Assembly: GCF_028435365.1 (NCBI RefSeq)
Contig: NZ_JAGTJJ010000026.1
Span: forward strand, 1 to 64,000
Length of the DNA stretch: 64,000 nt
Direction of reading: 5' to 3'
Source of the DNA: Polyangium jinanense
Lineage (GTDB): Bacteria > Myxococcota > Polyangia > Polyangiales > Polyangiaceae
Shown here: piece by piece, positions 1 through 8,756 of the stretch
How positions within the stretch are numbered: position 1 is the first letter of the stretch
Layout of the letters: every line of letters begins with the position of its first letter
Notes under the pieces: model-generated
Told to the model about the DNA's origin: nothing
Seen by the model: the letters and a program-made list of their open reading frames with translations, nothing else
Database searches by the model: none
Position numbers and translations under genes: made by a program

Positions 1-308
<308 letters not shown>

Positions 309-569
309 ACCTGCTGGAGGTCACCTCGGTCCGGCTAAAGACCGGGTGACGACTCATGCCTTATTGGCATGACGTGTTGCCTCGACCGTGCTTGCGCAGG
401 TCGGAGGCGAGGGCCACGTCACCACACGTTATTGCGTGTTGCGTACAATCCAGTTTTCAAGGACCGAGCCGAAGGCTTCCGGCAGACATTCCTGCCATTC
501 CTTCGTTCTGTCATCTCGCCGTCCGCCCGGGCCGCTTTCGCGAAACCGTTTGTCTCGGCGAGGTCGGTT
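309..569 (-). other. rRNA leader, non-coding
   Basis: About 260 bp separate the last rRNA promoter from the 16S 5' end. Short open frames cross it in several phases, but none has a ribosome site or a recognisable product. In rRNA operons this segment holds the antitermination signals and the 5' arm of the 16S processing stem. A boxA-like motif is listed separately. I could not define the processing stem because the 3' flank of 16S is outside the window. Confidence 0.6.
450..464 (-). promoter_or_regulatory. boxA-like antitermination motif in the rRNA leader
   Basis: The minus strand reads GGTCCTTGAAAACTGG, resembling the TTCTTTGAAAACT form of boxA found upstream of 16S in many bacteria. It lies about 145 nt upstream of the mature 16S end and downstream of all four promoters, as expected for an Nus-factor loading site. 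The call rests on motif similarity and position only. Confidence 0.4.
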
Positions 570-598
570 GATTTAGTTGCCTCTCGGCGCCCTGTCAA
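570..598 (-). promoter_or_regulatory. rRNA promoter P4 (closest to 16S)
   Basis: On the minus strand a perfect -35 TTGACA (593-598) is followed after 17 bp by TAAATC (570-575). It is the weakest -10 of the four and lies outside the repeated unit that carries the other three, but the flanking GTTGACAGG is shared. Confidence 0.65.
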
Positions 599-691
599 CC
601 ATTCATTTTCGAATCGGTCGTTTTCTTTTTCGACCGTCTCTCCCTTCGCTCGGAGCTGCTCACCGCGGCTTCCTTCGCGTCGGGGCGGCGG

Positions 692-719
692 ATTCTACTC
701 ATCGAGCTCCGCCTGTCAA
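692..719 (-). promoter_or_regulatory. rRNA promoter P3
   Basis: Minus-strand -35 TTGACA (714-719), 16-bp spacer, -10 TAGAAT (692-697). The sequence around both boxes is nearly the same as in P2, which lies 190 bp upstream. Confidence 0.8.
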
Positions 720-881
720 CCGCCTTTTCGCTTTTTTTCGTCCCGTTTCTTCTGCTTTTCCTCTCCCTCTTGCGAGGTCGAGGGAGCGAGGTAGACCTCA
801 CTCTATAGAGCTGAAGAACCGGAGCGATAGCTCTCGGCGGCCCCTCCGCGGCGGCTCGCGCCGTCGCATCGAGGGGGGCGG

Positions 882-909
882 ACTTTACTCATCGAGTTCC
901 GCCTGTCAA
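882..909 (-). promoter_or_regulatory. rRNA promoter P2
   Basis: Minus-strand -35 TTGACA (904-909), 16-bp spacer, -10 TAAAGT (882-887). An A-rich stretch (seven As on the minus strand) lies about 15-20 bp upstream of the -35, where an UP element would sit. Confidence 0.8.
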
Positions 910-1067
910 CTGCCTCGTCACCTTTTTTTCGTCCCGCCTCTTCCGCTTTTCCCCGCCTCTCGCGGGGCGAAGGAGAGAGCCAAACTCACTCCTTCTTGCT
1001 GAAGAACCGGGGCGATGGCCCTCGGCAGCCCCTCCGCGGCAGCAGCGCCGTCGCGTTGGGAGGGCGG

Positions 1068-1095
1068 ACTCTACTCACCCCTCCCCTCCTGTCAA
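1068..1095 (-). promoter_or_regulatory. rRNA promoter P1 (farthest from 16S)
   Basis: Minus-strand -35 TTGACA (1090-1095), 16-bp spacer, -10 TAGAGT (1068-1073). It lies 84 bp downstream of the stop of the roadblock gene on the same strand, so it is the first rRNA promoter after the protein operon. Confidence 0.75.
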
Positions 1096-1179
1096 CAACC
1101 CGCATGCATTTTTTCCGTCCGTCTTGTCCGGCCGCGGGTTTCTCCGCAAAAACGCCGGCCCAGACGAACGAACACGCGT

Positions 1180-1842
1180 CTAGATGAGCTCCTCGACGTG
1201 CTCGTCCGCAAACCAGCGGTCCCGGCACTCGCGCACGAGGAGCATCTCCGCGCCGCTCGGCAAGCGCACGCGAAAGCCCTTCTCTCGCCCGCGAAGTCCC
1301 ACCATCGCCCCCATCACCTCGATCGGCTGCCAGCCGCCCGCCGCCCGGAGCCGCCGCGGGCGCGAGTGATCCGGCGGGGCCGTCTCCACGTCGACGCGGA
1401 ACCACTTCGTGCTGCCCTGCGGCCGCGCCCAGCCCGCCTCTGCATAGATCTGCGCCTCGATCTCCTCGAGCGTGCGCTCGGAAGCCGCAAACGCCGCGAG
1501 CGGATGAAACACGACGACGAGGGCATACCCATCCGGGAGCTGCCGGACGATGTACCCACGGCCGCGCGCGCGAACCGTGATCTTCTTCGGCGACGCGAAG
1601 TTCGGCGTCTCGCGCAACTCGCCGAGCACGATCTGCCAGTGCGCCGCAGCTACTTTGAGGTCGAACGGATCGAGGATGCCGAAGTAGTCGACGGTCTCCC
1701 CTTCCGCGTCGACGAGCGCCGTGCCCTTCGCGCCAGGCAAGGCCCGCACGAGGCGCTCGAGGATCTTCGTGAAGGTCGACGCCTCCTGATCACGCGGCGG
1801 AGGCGCAGGACGAGGACGGCGGGATCGCGTGCGTTCGCTCAT
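1180..1842 (-). CDS. Roadblock/LC7-like domain protein
   Basis: Protein of 220 aa with an Arg/Pro-rich start. Residues about 22-125 resemble the Roadblock/LC7 fold: a helix with FTKILERLVRALPGAKGTAL, a 'VDAEGETVDYFG' strand, and a later strand with YALVVVFHP. Bacterial roadblock proteins of the MglB kind act as GTPase partners or scaffolds in polarity and signalling, and myxobacteria carry many paralogues. No cognate MglA-like GTPase is next to it. The C-terminal 95 residues are not assigned. The ATG overlaps the stop of the PpiC gene by 4 bp (ATGA), so the two are probably co-translated; this is the last protein gene before the rRNA promoters. Confidence 0.65.
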   Translation of the reverse strand: MSERTRSRRPRPAPPPRDQEASTFTKILERLVRALPGAKGTALVDAEGETVDYFGILDPFDLKVAAAHWQIVLGELRETPNFASPKKITVRARGRGYIVRQLPDGYALVVVFHPLAAFAASERTLEEIEAQIYAEAGWARPQGSTKWFRVDVETAPPDHSRPRRLRAAGGWQPIEVMGAMVGLRGREKGFRVRLPSGAEMLLVRECRDRWFADEHVEELI

Positions 1843-2867
1843 CGCTCGATCGGGACCAGGGCGAGGAGCGACTCCGCGCTCCGCTCGACGAGGACATCAC
1901 GCCGGAGCCCTTCGAGGAGCTTCGACCGCGCCGCACTCGCGCGGCCCCACACGACCTCGTCACGCACGAGCCTCCGGCGCTCCTCCAAGGAAACGATCAA
2001 CGCCGGCGTGCGCTCGAGCAAGACGAGCACGTGCACGCCATACGACGTGGGAACGAGGGGGCTCGTGTCGCCACGCGCCCCGAGCTCACTCGCCGCACGC
2101 GCAAACGATTCCACCAGCGTCCCGCCTTCGGGGCGGATCAAGCGGCCGTCCGCCGTGACCGGCGCGAGCGCCTCCACGACGATCTCGAAGCCGTCCTTGT
2201 CGACGCCGTCGACCGCGCTTCGGAACGAGGCGACGACCGGATCGTTCACCTCCTCGAACGGGCGCTTCGGCTGCGGGCGCGCGGTCGTGCGCGCCGACGC
2301 CGCGACCGGCAGCACCGCCTCGCGGATCGCACGCGCCACGGCCTCGGCGCGGTTCTTCGTCGCGGCATCCGCGTTCTCGGCGAACCGCACGACCGCATGC
2401 ACCGTGCGAAACCCCTCCGGACGATCGAGCTCGAGCCACCGGCGCGCCATCACCCGCTCGAGCTCCCCGTCCGTCACCGGCCCCTTTCGATCCGCCTCCG
2501 CGAGGAGCTGATGCAAGAGCCGACGCGCGAGCGCCGCGCTCACACGGCCCTCGAGCTCAGGGGCGTTCGACGCACTGCGCGACCGAGCCTCGCTCGCGAA
2601 GAGCGCGTCGCGAATCGCAAGATCCCGCGCCGCCGTGACATCGATGCTCTGCGCCGCAGCGATGCGCGCCACCGTGCCTTCGTTCACCTCTTCCTGCCCG
2701 ACCCGCGCGACGGTCCCCGCAGCGAGGGGGCCTCGCTCGGGCGGCGGTCCCGAAGGTCCGCCGGAGCCACCACACCCGGCCGCGGCTGCCACGAGTGATA
2801 CGAGCGACACGAGCCGCGGCGCGGAAATCTCGAACCCGTCGCGCAGCACGCCCGCGCACACGCTCAT
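1839..2867 (-). CDS. PpiC/SurA-type peptidyl-prolyl isomerase, predicted lipoprotein
   Basis: Protein of 342 aa. I chose the ATG at 2867 because it gives a signal peptide ending in a lipobox (SLVAAAAGC), whereas upstream extension gives Arg-rich nonsense. After the lipid-attachment Cys come a Gly/Pro linker and a SurA-like N-terminal segment (VARVGQEEVNEGTVARI). A parvulin-type rotamase region follows, ending in SPLVPTSYGVHVLVLLERTPA, the usual close of a PpiC domain. The expected role is folding or quality control of exported proteins at the cell envelope. It overlaps the small membrane gene upstream and the roadblock gene downstream by 4 bp each. Confidence 0.8.
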   Translation of the reverse strand: MSVCAGVLRDGFEISAPRLVSLVSLVAAAAGCGGSGGPSGPPPERGPLAAGTVARVGQEEVNEGTVARIAAAQSIDVTAARDLAIRDALFASEARSRSASNAPELEGRVSAALARRLLHQLLAEADRKGPVTDGELERVMARRWLELDRPEGFRTVHAVVRFAENADAATKNRAEAVARAIREAVLPVAASARTTARPQPKRPFEEVNDPVVASFRSAVDGVDKDGFEIVVEALAPVTADGRLIRPEGGTLVESFARAASELGARGDTSPLVPTSYGVHVLVLLERTPALIVSLEERRRLVRDEVVWGRASAARSKLLEGLRRDVLVERSAESLLALVPIER

Positions 2868-3043
2868 CCACCCCCCCGCGGGCGCAAGAGCTCCGTCGAC
2901 GCTCGCAAGGAGAGGCCACCGATCACGAGGAGGTAGACCGCCTTGAAGTCGTCGCGCTGGCCGAGCGCATGAACGCCGAATCCAAAGGCGGTAGCCGCTG
3001 CGAAGAGCAGAAGCACCGCGAAGGCGTCGATCGCGCGAGACAC
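2864..3043 (-). CDS. Small two-helix membrane protein
   Basis: The protein is 59 aa from a GTG at 3043. It has two hydrophobic segments, about residues 5-28 and 37-52, and an Arg-rich C-terminus, so it should be a small inner-membrane protein. The start is uncertain: an ATG at 3109 would give 81 aa but adds a Pro/Arg-rich stretch unlike a membrane-protein start. Its stop overlaps the PpiC start (ATGA), which argues that it is really translated. I recognise no family. Confidence 0.55.
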   Translation of the reverse strand: MSRAIDAFAVLLLFAAATAFGFGVHALGQRDDFKAVYLLVIGGLSLRASTELLRPRGGG

Positions 3044-3172
3044 GATGGGAGCATACCTCGCCGCGCCCGGCCTGTGGGGCAGGACCGGCCCGGAAACGTT
3101 CTCGAACACGGGCGAATGCCGCCGAGAATGCCCCGCGGGCCCACCGAACGCCTGGATTCGTCCGCCAGGCGA

Positions 3173-3991
3173 CTACCGGCGCATCACGACGACGGCGACC
3201 CCCGCCACCACGAAGACGACGAGCATGAGGAGCGCTTTCCCGGCCGCAGCCGTCATGCGGCGCGAGGACCTCGACGAACGTTTGCCACGATCGACGGCCA
3301 CCGTCGCCGCAACGGCGCTGATGGCGACCGCACAAGCAACCGCGACGGCCTGCGCCGCGAGCGCGCGATCTCCATCACGCACGTGCCACGCGAGGACGAG
3401 GTAAATGAGGCCCGCGAGGATGCCGATGGTTGCGACGGGAATCGCGCCACCCGGCAACGTCGAGCGCGCTTGCAGGAGCGGCGCGTCGGGATCCCGCGGG
3501 GACTCGGGCTTCGACGGGCCCGTCTCCCAGCGCTCGCGCCACGAGAGCGCGAACGCGCCCCACGCGATCGCGCCGACCGACGCGCGCAAAGGATCGAGGC
3601 GCGCGGGCGCGAGCGCAGGTGATCCGAGGAGCCACGCGCCCGTCGTGAGCGTGAGGAACGCAGTGATGCCGATGTGACGCGCGAGGGCCGGGCGGCTGCT
3701 CCGAAAGAGCGGACCCGCGAGGCCAGCAAGGAGGCCGACGACCGCGACGAATGCAGCAGGGCGCGCGGCGGAGCGCGAGAGCGCGGCGGGCGCGACGGTG
3801 GTCGCCCAGGCGACGAAGGTGGCGAGTAGCGTTTGTCCGGGGGAGTCCCCGGCGCGAATCTCGGCGACGAGGCGGGCGACGGGCCCCTCGGCCTGAGGCG
3901 CGAGGGCGCGGGCCGGGGCGGCCTTCAGCGGCTCCGCGAGGGCCCCTTCGCGGTCGGTCTCGCTCGATCGCTGGTCCCGATCATCCGCCAT
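3173..3991 (-). CDS. Multi-pass membrane protein of unknown function
   Basis: Protein of 272 aa with a charged, Ala-rich N-terminal 45 residues followed by about seven hydrophobic segments (for example LLATFVAWATTVAP, FVAVVGLLAGLAGPLF, VATIGILAGLIYLVLAW, and ALLMLVVFVVAGVAVVV near the C-terminus). No enzyme or transporter motif was seen. It starts 6 bp after the ttcA stop and is probably in the same transcript. A 129-bp gap separates it from the next small membrane gene. Confidence 0.65.
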   Translation of the reverse strand: MADDRDQRSSETDREGALAEPLKAAPARALAPQAEGPVARLVAEIRAGDSPGQTLLATFVAWATTVAPAALSRSAARPAAFVAVVGLLAGLAGPLFRSSRPALARHIGITAFLTLTTGAWLLGSPALAPARLDPLRASVGAIAWGAFALSWRERWETGPSKPESPRDPDAPLLQARSTLPGGAIPVATIGILAGLIYLVLAWHVRDGDRALAAQAVAVACAVAISAVAATVAVDRGKRSSRSSRRMTAAAGKALLMLVVFVVAGVAVVVMRR

Positions 3992-3997
3992 GCGTGC

Positions 3998-4861
3998 TCA
4001 CACGATACTCCGATCGGAGAGCCTCGAAAGCGGAACGAAGTTACCAGCGTCGTCGTCGTCCCCCGCGAGCGCGGCCGAGGCCTCGCTGCCCGTGTCTTCC
4101 CGCGCGACTTCGAGGCCGAGCTTCTGCCAGAGGCCCGCATCGAAGAGGTGGCTCGGCCGCACGTTGCCGAGCGCCGCGAGCATGTTCCGGCGCGCGCCGG
4201 GGCAACGCGCGTCGAGGTCGGCGAGCAAGCGGCTGATCGCCTTGCGCTGGAGGTTCTCCTGCGAGCCGCAGAGGTCGCACGGCAGGATCGGGAACTTCTC
4301 TTCGGCCGCGAACGCCGCGAGGTCGTCCTCGGCGCAGTAGATGAGCGGACGGATGACCACGTTCTTGCCGTCGTCCGCGACGAGCTTCGGCGGCATGGCC
4401 TTGAGCTGACCGGCGAAGACGAGGTTCAGCATCAAGGTGGTGATCGCGTCGTCGCGGTGGTGGCCGAGCGCGATCTTCGTGCAGCCCATCTCCTGCGCGA
4501 TGCGATAGAGGATGCCGCGGCGCAGGCGCGAGCAGAGCGAGCAGTACGTCTTTCCCTCGGGGATCTTGTCCGTGACGATCGAGTACGTGTCCTCGTTGAT
4601 CATCACGAACTCGTGCCCACGCGAGGCCATGTAGTCGCGCAGGAGGTGCCCCGGATAGCCCGGGTGCCCCTGGTCGATGTTCACCGCGACGACGCTGAAA
4701 CGCACGGGGGCTCGGCGCGCGAGATCCACGAGCAGGTCGTGCATCGCGTAGCTGTCCTTGCCGCCCGAGACCGCGCAGAGGACGCGGTCGCCGTCGGAGA
4801 GCATCTTGAAATCGGCGATCGCGCGGGACATCGCCCGCGCGAGCTTGCGGCGTAGGTTCAC
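3998..4861 (-). CDS. ttcA: tRNA 2-thiocytidine(32) synthetase TtcA
   Basis: ATP-dependent, iron-sulfur enzyme that thiolates cytidine 32 of certain tRNAs. The GTG at 4861 gives 287 aa and a start (NLRRKLARAMSRAIADFKML) that aligns with the E. coli protein; upstream codons are Ser/Arg-rich and unlike the family. The PP-loop SGGKDS is present near residue 34, followed by the two cysteine pairs of the family (CSLC and CDLC), the IPEGKTYCSLCSRLRRGILYR block and the ALGHHRDD block. It begins 10 bp after the pepA stop. The acidic C-terminal tail (Asp repeat) is not part of the conserved core. Confidence 0.93.
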   Translation of the reverse strand: MNLRRKLARAMSRAIADFKMLSDGDRVLCAVSGGKDSYAMHDLLVDLARRAPVRFSVVAVNIDQGHPGYPGHLLRDYMASRGHEFVMINEDTYSIVTDKIPEGKTYCSLCSRLRRGILYRIAQEMGCTKIALGHHRDDAITTLMLNLVFAGQLKAMPPKLVADDGKNVVIRPLIYCAEDDLAAFAAEEKFPILPCDLCGSQENLQRKAISRLLADLDARCPGARRNMLAALGNVRPSHLFDAGLWQKLGLEVAREDTGSEASAALAGDDDDAGNFVPLSRLSDRSIV

Positions 4862-4871
4862 AGCGAGGGTT

Positions 4872-6353
4872 TCAGGAGAGCTCTTCGATGAGCCGGAGGA
4901 ACGTGAGGACCCCGTGGCCCGTACCGCCCTTGGGGTAGATGCCGTAGGGCTTGTTCGCAAGCGAGGGGCCGGCGATGTCCACGTGGATCCACGGGCGATC
5001 GCCCACGAACTCGCGCAGGAAGAGCGCGGCCGTGATCGAGCCACCCCAGCGATCCGCGGTGTGCTTGATGTCCGCCCAGTCGCTCTTCAGCCCCTCGCGC
5101 AGCTCCTCCACGAGCGGGAGCTGCCACGTCGACTCGCCCGCCGTCTTCGCCGCCTTGCGGAACTGATCGGCGAGCTCCTCGCGGTTCGCGAAGAAGCCGG
5201 AGACCGTGGGGCCGAGCGCGACGACGCACGCGCCGGTAAGCGTGGCGTTGTCGAGGATGAGGTCGGGCTCGAGCGCGCGGGCGTACGCGAGGCAGTCCGC
5301 GAGGACGAGGCGGCCCTCGGCGTCCGTGTTGATGATCTCGACGGTCTTCCCATCGAGCGAGCCGAAGACGTCGCCCGGACGGTAGGCGTTGCCATCGGGC
5401 ATGTTCTCGGCGCAGCCGATGATGCCGTGCACCTCGACATTCGGCTTCGTGGCGGCGACGGCGGCCATGAGCGCGATCACGTTGGCCGCGCCGCCCATGT
5501 CGCCCTTCATCTCTTCCATGCCCTGCGCGGGCTTGATGCAGAGGCCGCCGCTGTCGAACGTGAGGCCCTTGCCGACGAAGACGAGCTTCTTCTTCGCGGG
5601 CTTCGCCGGCTTGTACGTGAGGTGCACGAGGCGCGGATCCCGCGCGCTGCCCTGGCCGACGGCCAGGATGAGCTTCATGCCGCGCTTCGTGAGCTGGGCC
5701 TTGTCGAAGATCTTGCACTCGAGGCCGTTCGCCTTGGCGACCTCCTCGGCCGCCTTCGCGAGCTTCTCCGGGTAGAGCTCGTTCGGAGGCGTATTGATGA
5801 GGTCGCGCGCGATGCACACGGACTCGCCGACCTTCTGGCCGAGCGCCGCGCCGTCACGATCGGCCTTGCTCACGCGGCCCGTCGTCGTGAGCGTGACGCG
5901 CCCGAGGTTCGTCTTCGGGATGCGATCGCCCGTCAGGAAGCTCGTGAAACGGTAGGCGCCGAGCACCGCGCCCTCGGCCGCGGCGCGCGCGGCGTGCGCG
6001 ACGCCCTCGGGCAGCGCGATCGTGAGCGACTCGGCCTTGCCGCCGAGCGCGAGCCGCGCGCCCTTCGCCGCGAGGAGCCGGACCTCGACGTCGGTGATGT
6101 TCGCCTTGCCCAGACCCATCAGGAGAACGCGGTGCGCGGGGAGCGCGCCGTTCGTCTGCAAATCGAGCGTCTGGTCCTTTTTCCCCGTGAAATCCTCGCG
6201 TTTGACGAGGCGGGAGACGACCGGACCGAGCGCCTCCTCGAGCTGCGCGAGGATGCCCTCCTTCGTCGTGGCCCCCTCGGGCACGCCGATGACGGCGACG
6301 TCGGCGTCGATCCGAAGCGGGTCCTGGGAAACGACGGAAAGCTTGATGGACAT
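4872..6353 (-). CDS. pepA: Leucyl aminopeptidase (M17 family)
   Basis: Cytosolic dimetal aminopeptidase, 493 aa, usually hexameric. The ATG at 6353 is preceded by AGGAG at a good distance and starts MSIKLSVVSQ; a longer frame adds only unlikely residues. The C-terminal catalytic domain carries the M17 signature NTDAEGRLVLAD with its metal-binding Asp and Glu, the GKGLTFDSGG metal loop, and GDMGGAANVI. The N-terminal domain (to about 170) is the more variable macrodomain-like part. The length is typical. It is the first gene of the run leading to the rRNA operon. Confidence 0.95.
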   Translation of the reverse strand: MSIKLSVVSQDPLRIDADVAVIGVPEGATTKEGILAQLEEALGPVVSRLVKREDFTGKKDQTLDLQTNGALPAHRVLLMGLGKANITDVEVRLLAAKGARLALGGKAESLTIALPEGVAHAARAAAEGAVLGAYRFTSFLTGDRIPKTNLGRVTLTTTGRVSKADRDGAALGQKVGESVCIARDLINTPPNELYPEKLAKAAEEVAKANGLECKIFDKAQLTKRGMKLILAVGQGSARDPRLVHLTYKPAKPAKKKLVFVGKGLTFDSGGLCIKPAQGMEEMKGDMGGAANVIALMAAVAATKPNVEVHGIIGCAENMPDGNAYRPGDVFGSLDGKTVEIINTDAEGRLVLADCLAYARALEPDLILDNATLTGACVVALGPTVSGFFANREELADQFRKAAKTAGESTWQLPLVEELREGLKSDWADIKHTADRWGGSITAALFLREFVGDRPWIHVDIAGPSLANKPYGIYPKGGTGHGVLTFLRLIEELS

Positions 6354-6597
6354 GCGTTCTCCTGGACGATTGCGTGCGAGACCCCTCGGGGTCGGGGCGC
6401 GCATCTAATCACGAGACGCAGGCAACGTCGACCGGTCGTCTCGTGGGTTTCACGGGGATGGACGGCGCGCGCCACTCCTTCGACGCTTGGGGCTGCGCTC
6501 GGACAAGCCGAGCTACGCCCCAAACCCCATGTGACGCGCGCCGCATCGGGGTGCGTCGCCGCGCTGCGGCAAGGCCGGCGTGAAGACGCGTGCGCGC

Positions 6598-7533
6598 TCA
6601 GCGGCCTGCGGCGGACGCTTCTTTGTAGATGCGGATCACGTTCGTGAGCAGCTCGGCGCCCTCGGCGCGAGGCCGCTGGAACGCGTTGCGCCCCATGATC
6701 GAGCCGAACGAGCCGCCCGCCGCAAGCTCACGTACCTCGGCGAGCACGGCGTCGACGCCCTTGGCCTCGCCGCCCGAGAAGATGACGACGCGTCGGCCAT
6801 TGAACGTCGACTGAATGACGTGGCGGATCCGTTCAGAGAGCGTCGCGATCGGGATGTTGTACTTCTCGTACATCTTGCGCGCCTCTTCCTGCTCGATGTG
6901 CGCCGTCGGAGGTTTGACCTTCACGATGTGCGCGCCGAGCTCGGCCGCGATGTGCGAGGCGTAGGCGATGACGTCGATGGCCGTCTCGCCGGTCTTCGAC
7001 AGCGCGCCGCGCGCGTACGACCAGACGATGACGACGAGGCCCTTGCGCTTGGCCTCGAGCGTGATCTCCCGGAGATCCTCGTACATCTGGTTGCGAGCGC
7101 CGGAGCCCGGATAGATCGTGTAGCCGATGCCGACGCAGCCGAGGCGGAGCGCGTCCTCGACCGAGCCCGTGACGGCCGAGATCGGGTGCTCCGGTTTGCC
7201 GAGCGAGTCGCTGTTGTTGAGCTTGAGGATGAGCGGGATCTGGCCCGCGAACTTGGCGGCGCCCGCCTCGAGAAAGCCAAGCGGCGCGGCGTACGCGTTG
7301 CATCCCGTGTCGATGGCGAGCTGGTAGTGGTAGTCCGGATCGTTCGCCTCGGGGTTCGGCGCGAACGACCGCACGGGGCCGTGCTCGAAGCCCTGATCCA
7401 CGGGCAGAATGACGAGCTTGCCCGTACCCGCGAGCGCGCCGTGGTTCAGGAGGCGCACGAGGTTCGTCTGGGTACCGGGATTGTCCGAGGAGTACCAAGA
7501 GAGGATCTGCTTGACGCGATCGGTGAGAGCCAT
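6598..7533 (-). CDS. fbaB: Class I fructose-bisphosphate aldolase (FbaB/DhnA type)
   Basis: Protein of 311 aa that cleaves or forms fructose 1,6-bisphosphate through a Schiff base. Family blocks include GTGKLVILPVDQGFEHGP near residue 36, GYTIYPGS, VVIVWSYARG, and GAHIVKVKPP, which contains the Schiff-base lysine by homology with E. coli FbaB. SGGEAKG and GRNAFQRP form the C-terminal phosphate-binding loops. It is transcribed divergently from fructose-1,6-bisphosphatase across 151 bp, so the pair supplies two adjacent gluconeogenic steps. Confidence 0.92.
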   Translation of the reverse strand: MALTDRVKQILSWYSSDNPGTQTNLVRLLNHGALAGTGKLVILPVDQGFEHGPVRSFAPNPEANDPDYHYQLAIDTGCNAYAAPLGFLEAGAAKFAGQIPLILKLNNSDSLGKPEHPISAVTGSVEDALRLGCVGIGYTIYPGSGARNQMYEDLREITLEAKRKGLVVIVWSYARGALSKTGETAIDVIAYASHIAAELGAHIVKVKPPTAHIEQEEARKMYEKYNIPIATLSERIRHVIQSTFNGRRVVIFSGGEAKGVDAVLAEVRELAAGGSFGSIMGRNAFQRPRAEGAELLTNVIRIYKEASAAGR

Positions 7534-7684
7534 GGTCGTCTCCGGTGGGTTTCGCCCGGCGCGCGGGCACGGTTCGGCAGGCTAGGCCGCGAGCGGCCCT
7601 TCCGCAACGAACACCGATGCTCCGGAATCGGACGACGTCGGGTGGGGGGCCGTGGTAGACGGCAGGCCCCAGAGGGGAAACACG

Positions 7685-8743
7685 ATGACCACGAGTTCGG
7701 ACAAGCGGCTAGAGAGCTGGGCCCCGCCGCCCGAAGGGCCTTCGCGCGTCGGCATCACGCTGGAAACGTTCATCCTCGAAGGACAGCTCGGCTTCCCGGC
7801 GGCGACCGGGACGTTCACGTCGCTCCTCAACCAGATCGGCCTCGCCGCGAAGCTCGTCACCTCGAAGGTGCGTCGCGCCGGCCTCGCGCGGCTGCTCGGG
7901 TACACGGGCCAGACGAACGTTCAGGGCGAGCTCGTGCAGAAGCTCGACGAGGAGGCGAACGAGACGCTCCTCAGCGTGCTCGGGCGCCGCAGGCATTGCG
8001 CCGCGGTCGCCAGCGAGGAGCTCGACTCGATCCGGATCACCTCGACCGATCGACGGGCGAAGTACCTCGTCGTCTTCGACCCGCTCGACGGCTCGTCGAA
8101 CATCGACGTGAACATCTCCATCGGCACGATTTTCGGCGTGCTGCGCAAGGAGACCGACGGCGAGGGCGCGACGGAGCAGGATTTTTTGCGACCCGGGCGC
8201 GAGCTCGTGGCCGCCGGGTACATCCTCTACGGCTCGTCGACGATGCTCGTGATCACGACGGGGCACGGCGGCGTGCACGGGTTCACGTACGATCCGACGG
8301 TCGGTGAGTTTTTTCTCTCGCACGAGAACATTCGCGTGCCGGAGCGGGCCTCGCTCTACTCGATCAACGAGGGCAACAGCGCGTACTGGACCGATGAGGT
8401 GCGCCGCTGGAACGCGTGGCTCAAGGAAGAGGACAAGGCGACGGAGAGGCCGTACGGCGCGCGCTACGTCGGCTCGCTCGTGGCCGACGCGCATCGGACG
8501 CTGATGAAGGGCGGCATCTTCGCCTACCCGGCCGATCGCAAGAGCAAGCAGGGCAAGCTGCGGCTGCTCTACGAAGCGAACCCGTTCGCGTTCGTGTTCG
8601 AGGCGGCCGGCGGCAAGGCGTCGACGGGGACCTCGCGCATCCTCGACATCACGCCGACCGAGCTGCACCAGCGCGTGCCGCTCGTTCTCGGCTCGCCGCG
8701 GGACGTGGACATCTTCGAGTCGTTCGCGCGCGGCGACCGGTAG
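7685..8743 (+). CDS. fbp: Class I fructose-1,6-bisphosphatase
   Basis: Protein of 352 aa; it hydrolyses fructose 1,6-bisphosphate to fructose 6-phosphate in gluconeogenesis. The ATG at 7685 has GAGGGG upstream. The metal/phosphate motif FDPLDGSSNIDVNISIGTIF is intact, as are the EEL metal ligands (ASEELDSI), NEGNSAYW, RYVGSLVADAHRTL and the C-terminal FEAAGGKAS block. Length and motif order match the FBPase I family. Only 13 bp separate its stop from the GTG of the caspase-like lipoprotein gene, so read-through is likely. Confidence 0.95.
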   Translation: MTTSSDKRLESWAPPPEGPSRVGITLETFILEGQLGFPAATGTFTSLLNQIGLAAKLVTSKVRRAGLARLLGYTGQTNVQGELVQKLDEEANETLLSVLGRRRHCAAVASEELDSIRITSTDRRAKYLVVFDPLDGSSNIDVNISIGTIFGVLRKETDGEGATEQDFLRPGRELVAAGYILYGSSTMLVITTGHGGVHGFTYDPTVGEFFLSHENIRVPERASLYSINEGNSAYWTDEVRRWNAWLKEEDKATERPYGARYVGSLVADAHRTLMKGGIFAYPADRKSKQGKLRLLYEANPFAFVFEAAGGKASTGTSRILDITPTELHQRVPLVLGSPRDVDIFESFARGDR

Positions 8744-8756
8744 TACCCTCGGGCCT

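Larger units (their letters stand above)
690..1096 (-). repeat. Tandem promoter-bearing repeat units upstream of rrs
   Basis: Two full units of about 190 and 186 bp (starting near 687 and 877) and the beginning of a third (from 1063) share the promoter core, a downstream GC-rich tract and a segment around a GCTGAAGAACCGG motif (plus strand). The units have diverged outside the promoter boxes, so the duplication is not recent. The shorter P4 region may be a fourth, more degraded unit. No protein is encoded here. Confidence 0.7.

Noticed and set aside
309..1179. Several Arg/Ser-rich open frames before the 16S gene
   Set aside because: They overlap four promoters and repeated non-coding units, have no ribosome sites and no recognisable product.
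1096..1179. Terminator after the roadblock gene
   Set aside because: GC-rich partial pairing exists, but no clean stem followed by a T-run could be drawn on the minus strand.
1015..2511. 498-codon open frame on the plus strand
   Set aside because: It lies opposite the roadblock and PpiC genes; high GC leaves antisense frames open. Its composition is Arg-rich and has no domain.
2868..3335. Upstream extension of the PpiC gene
   Set aside because: The added residues are Arg/Gly-rich and would bury the lipoprotein signal that begins at 2867.
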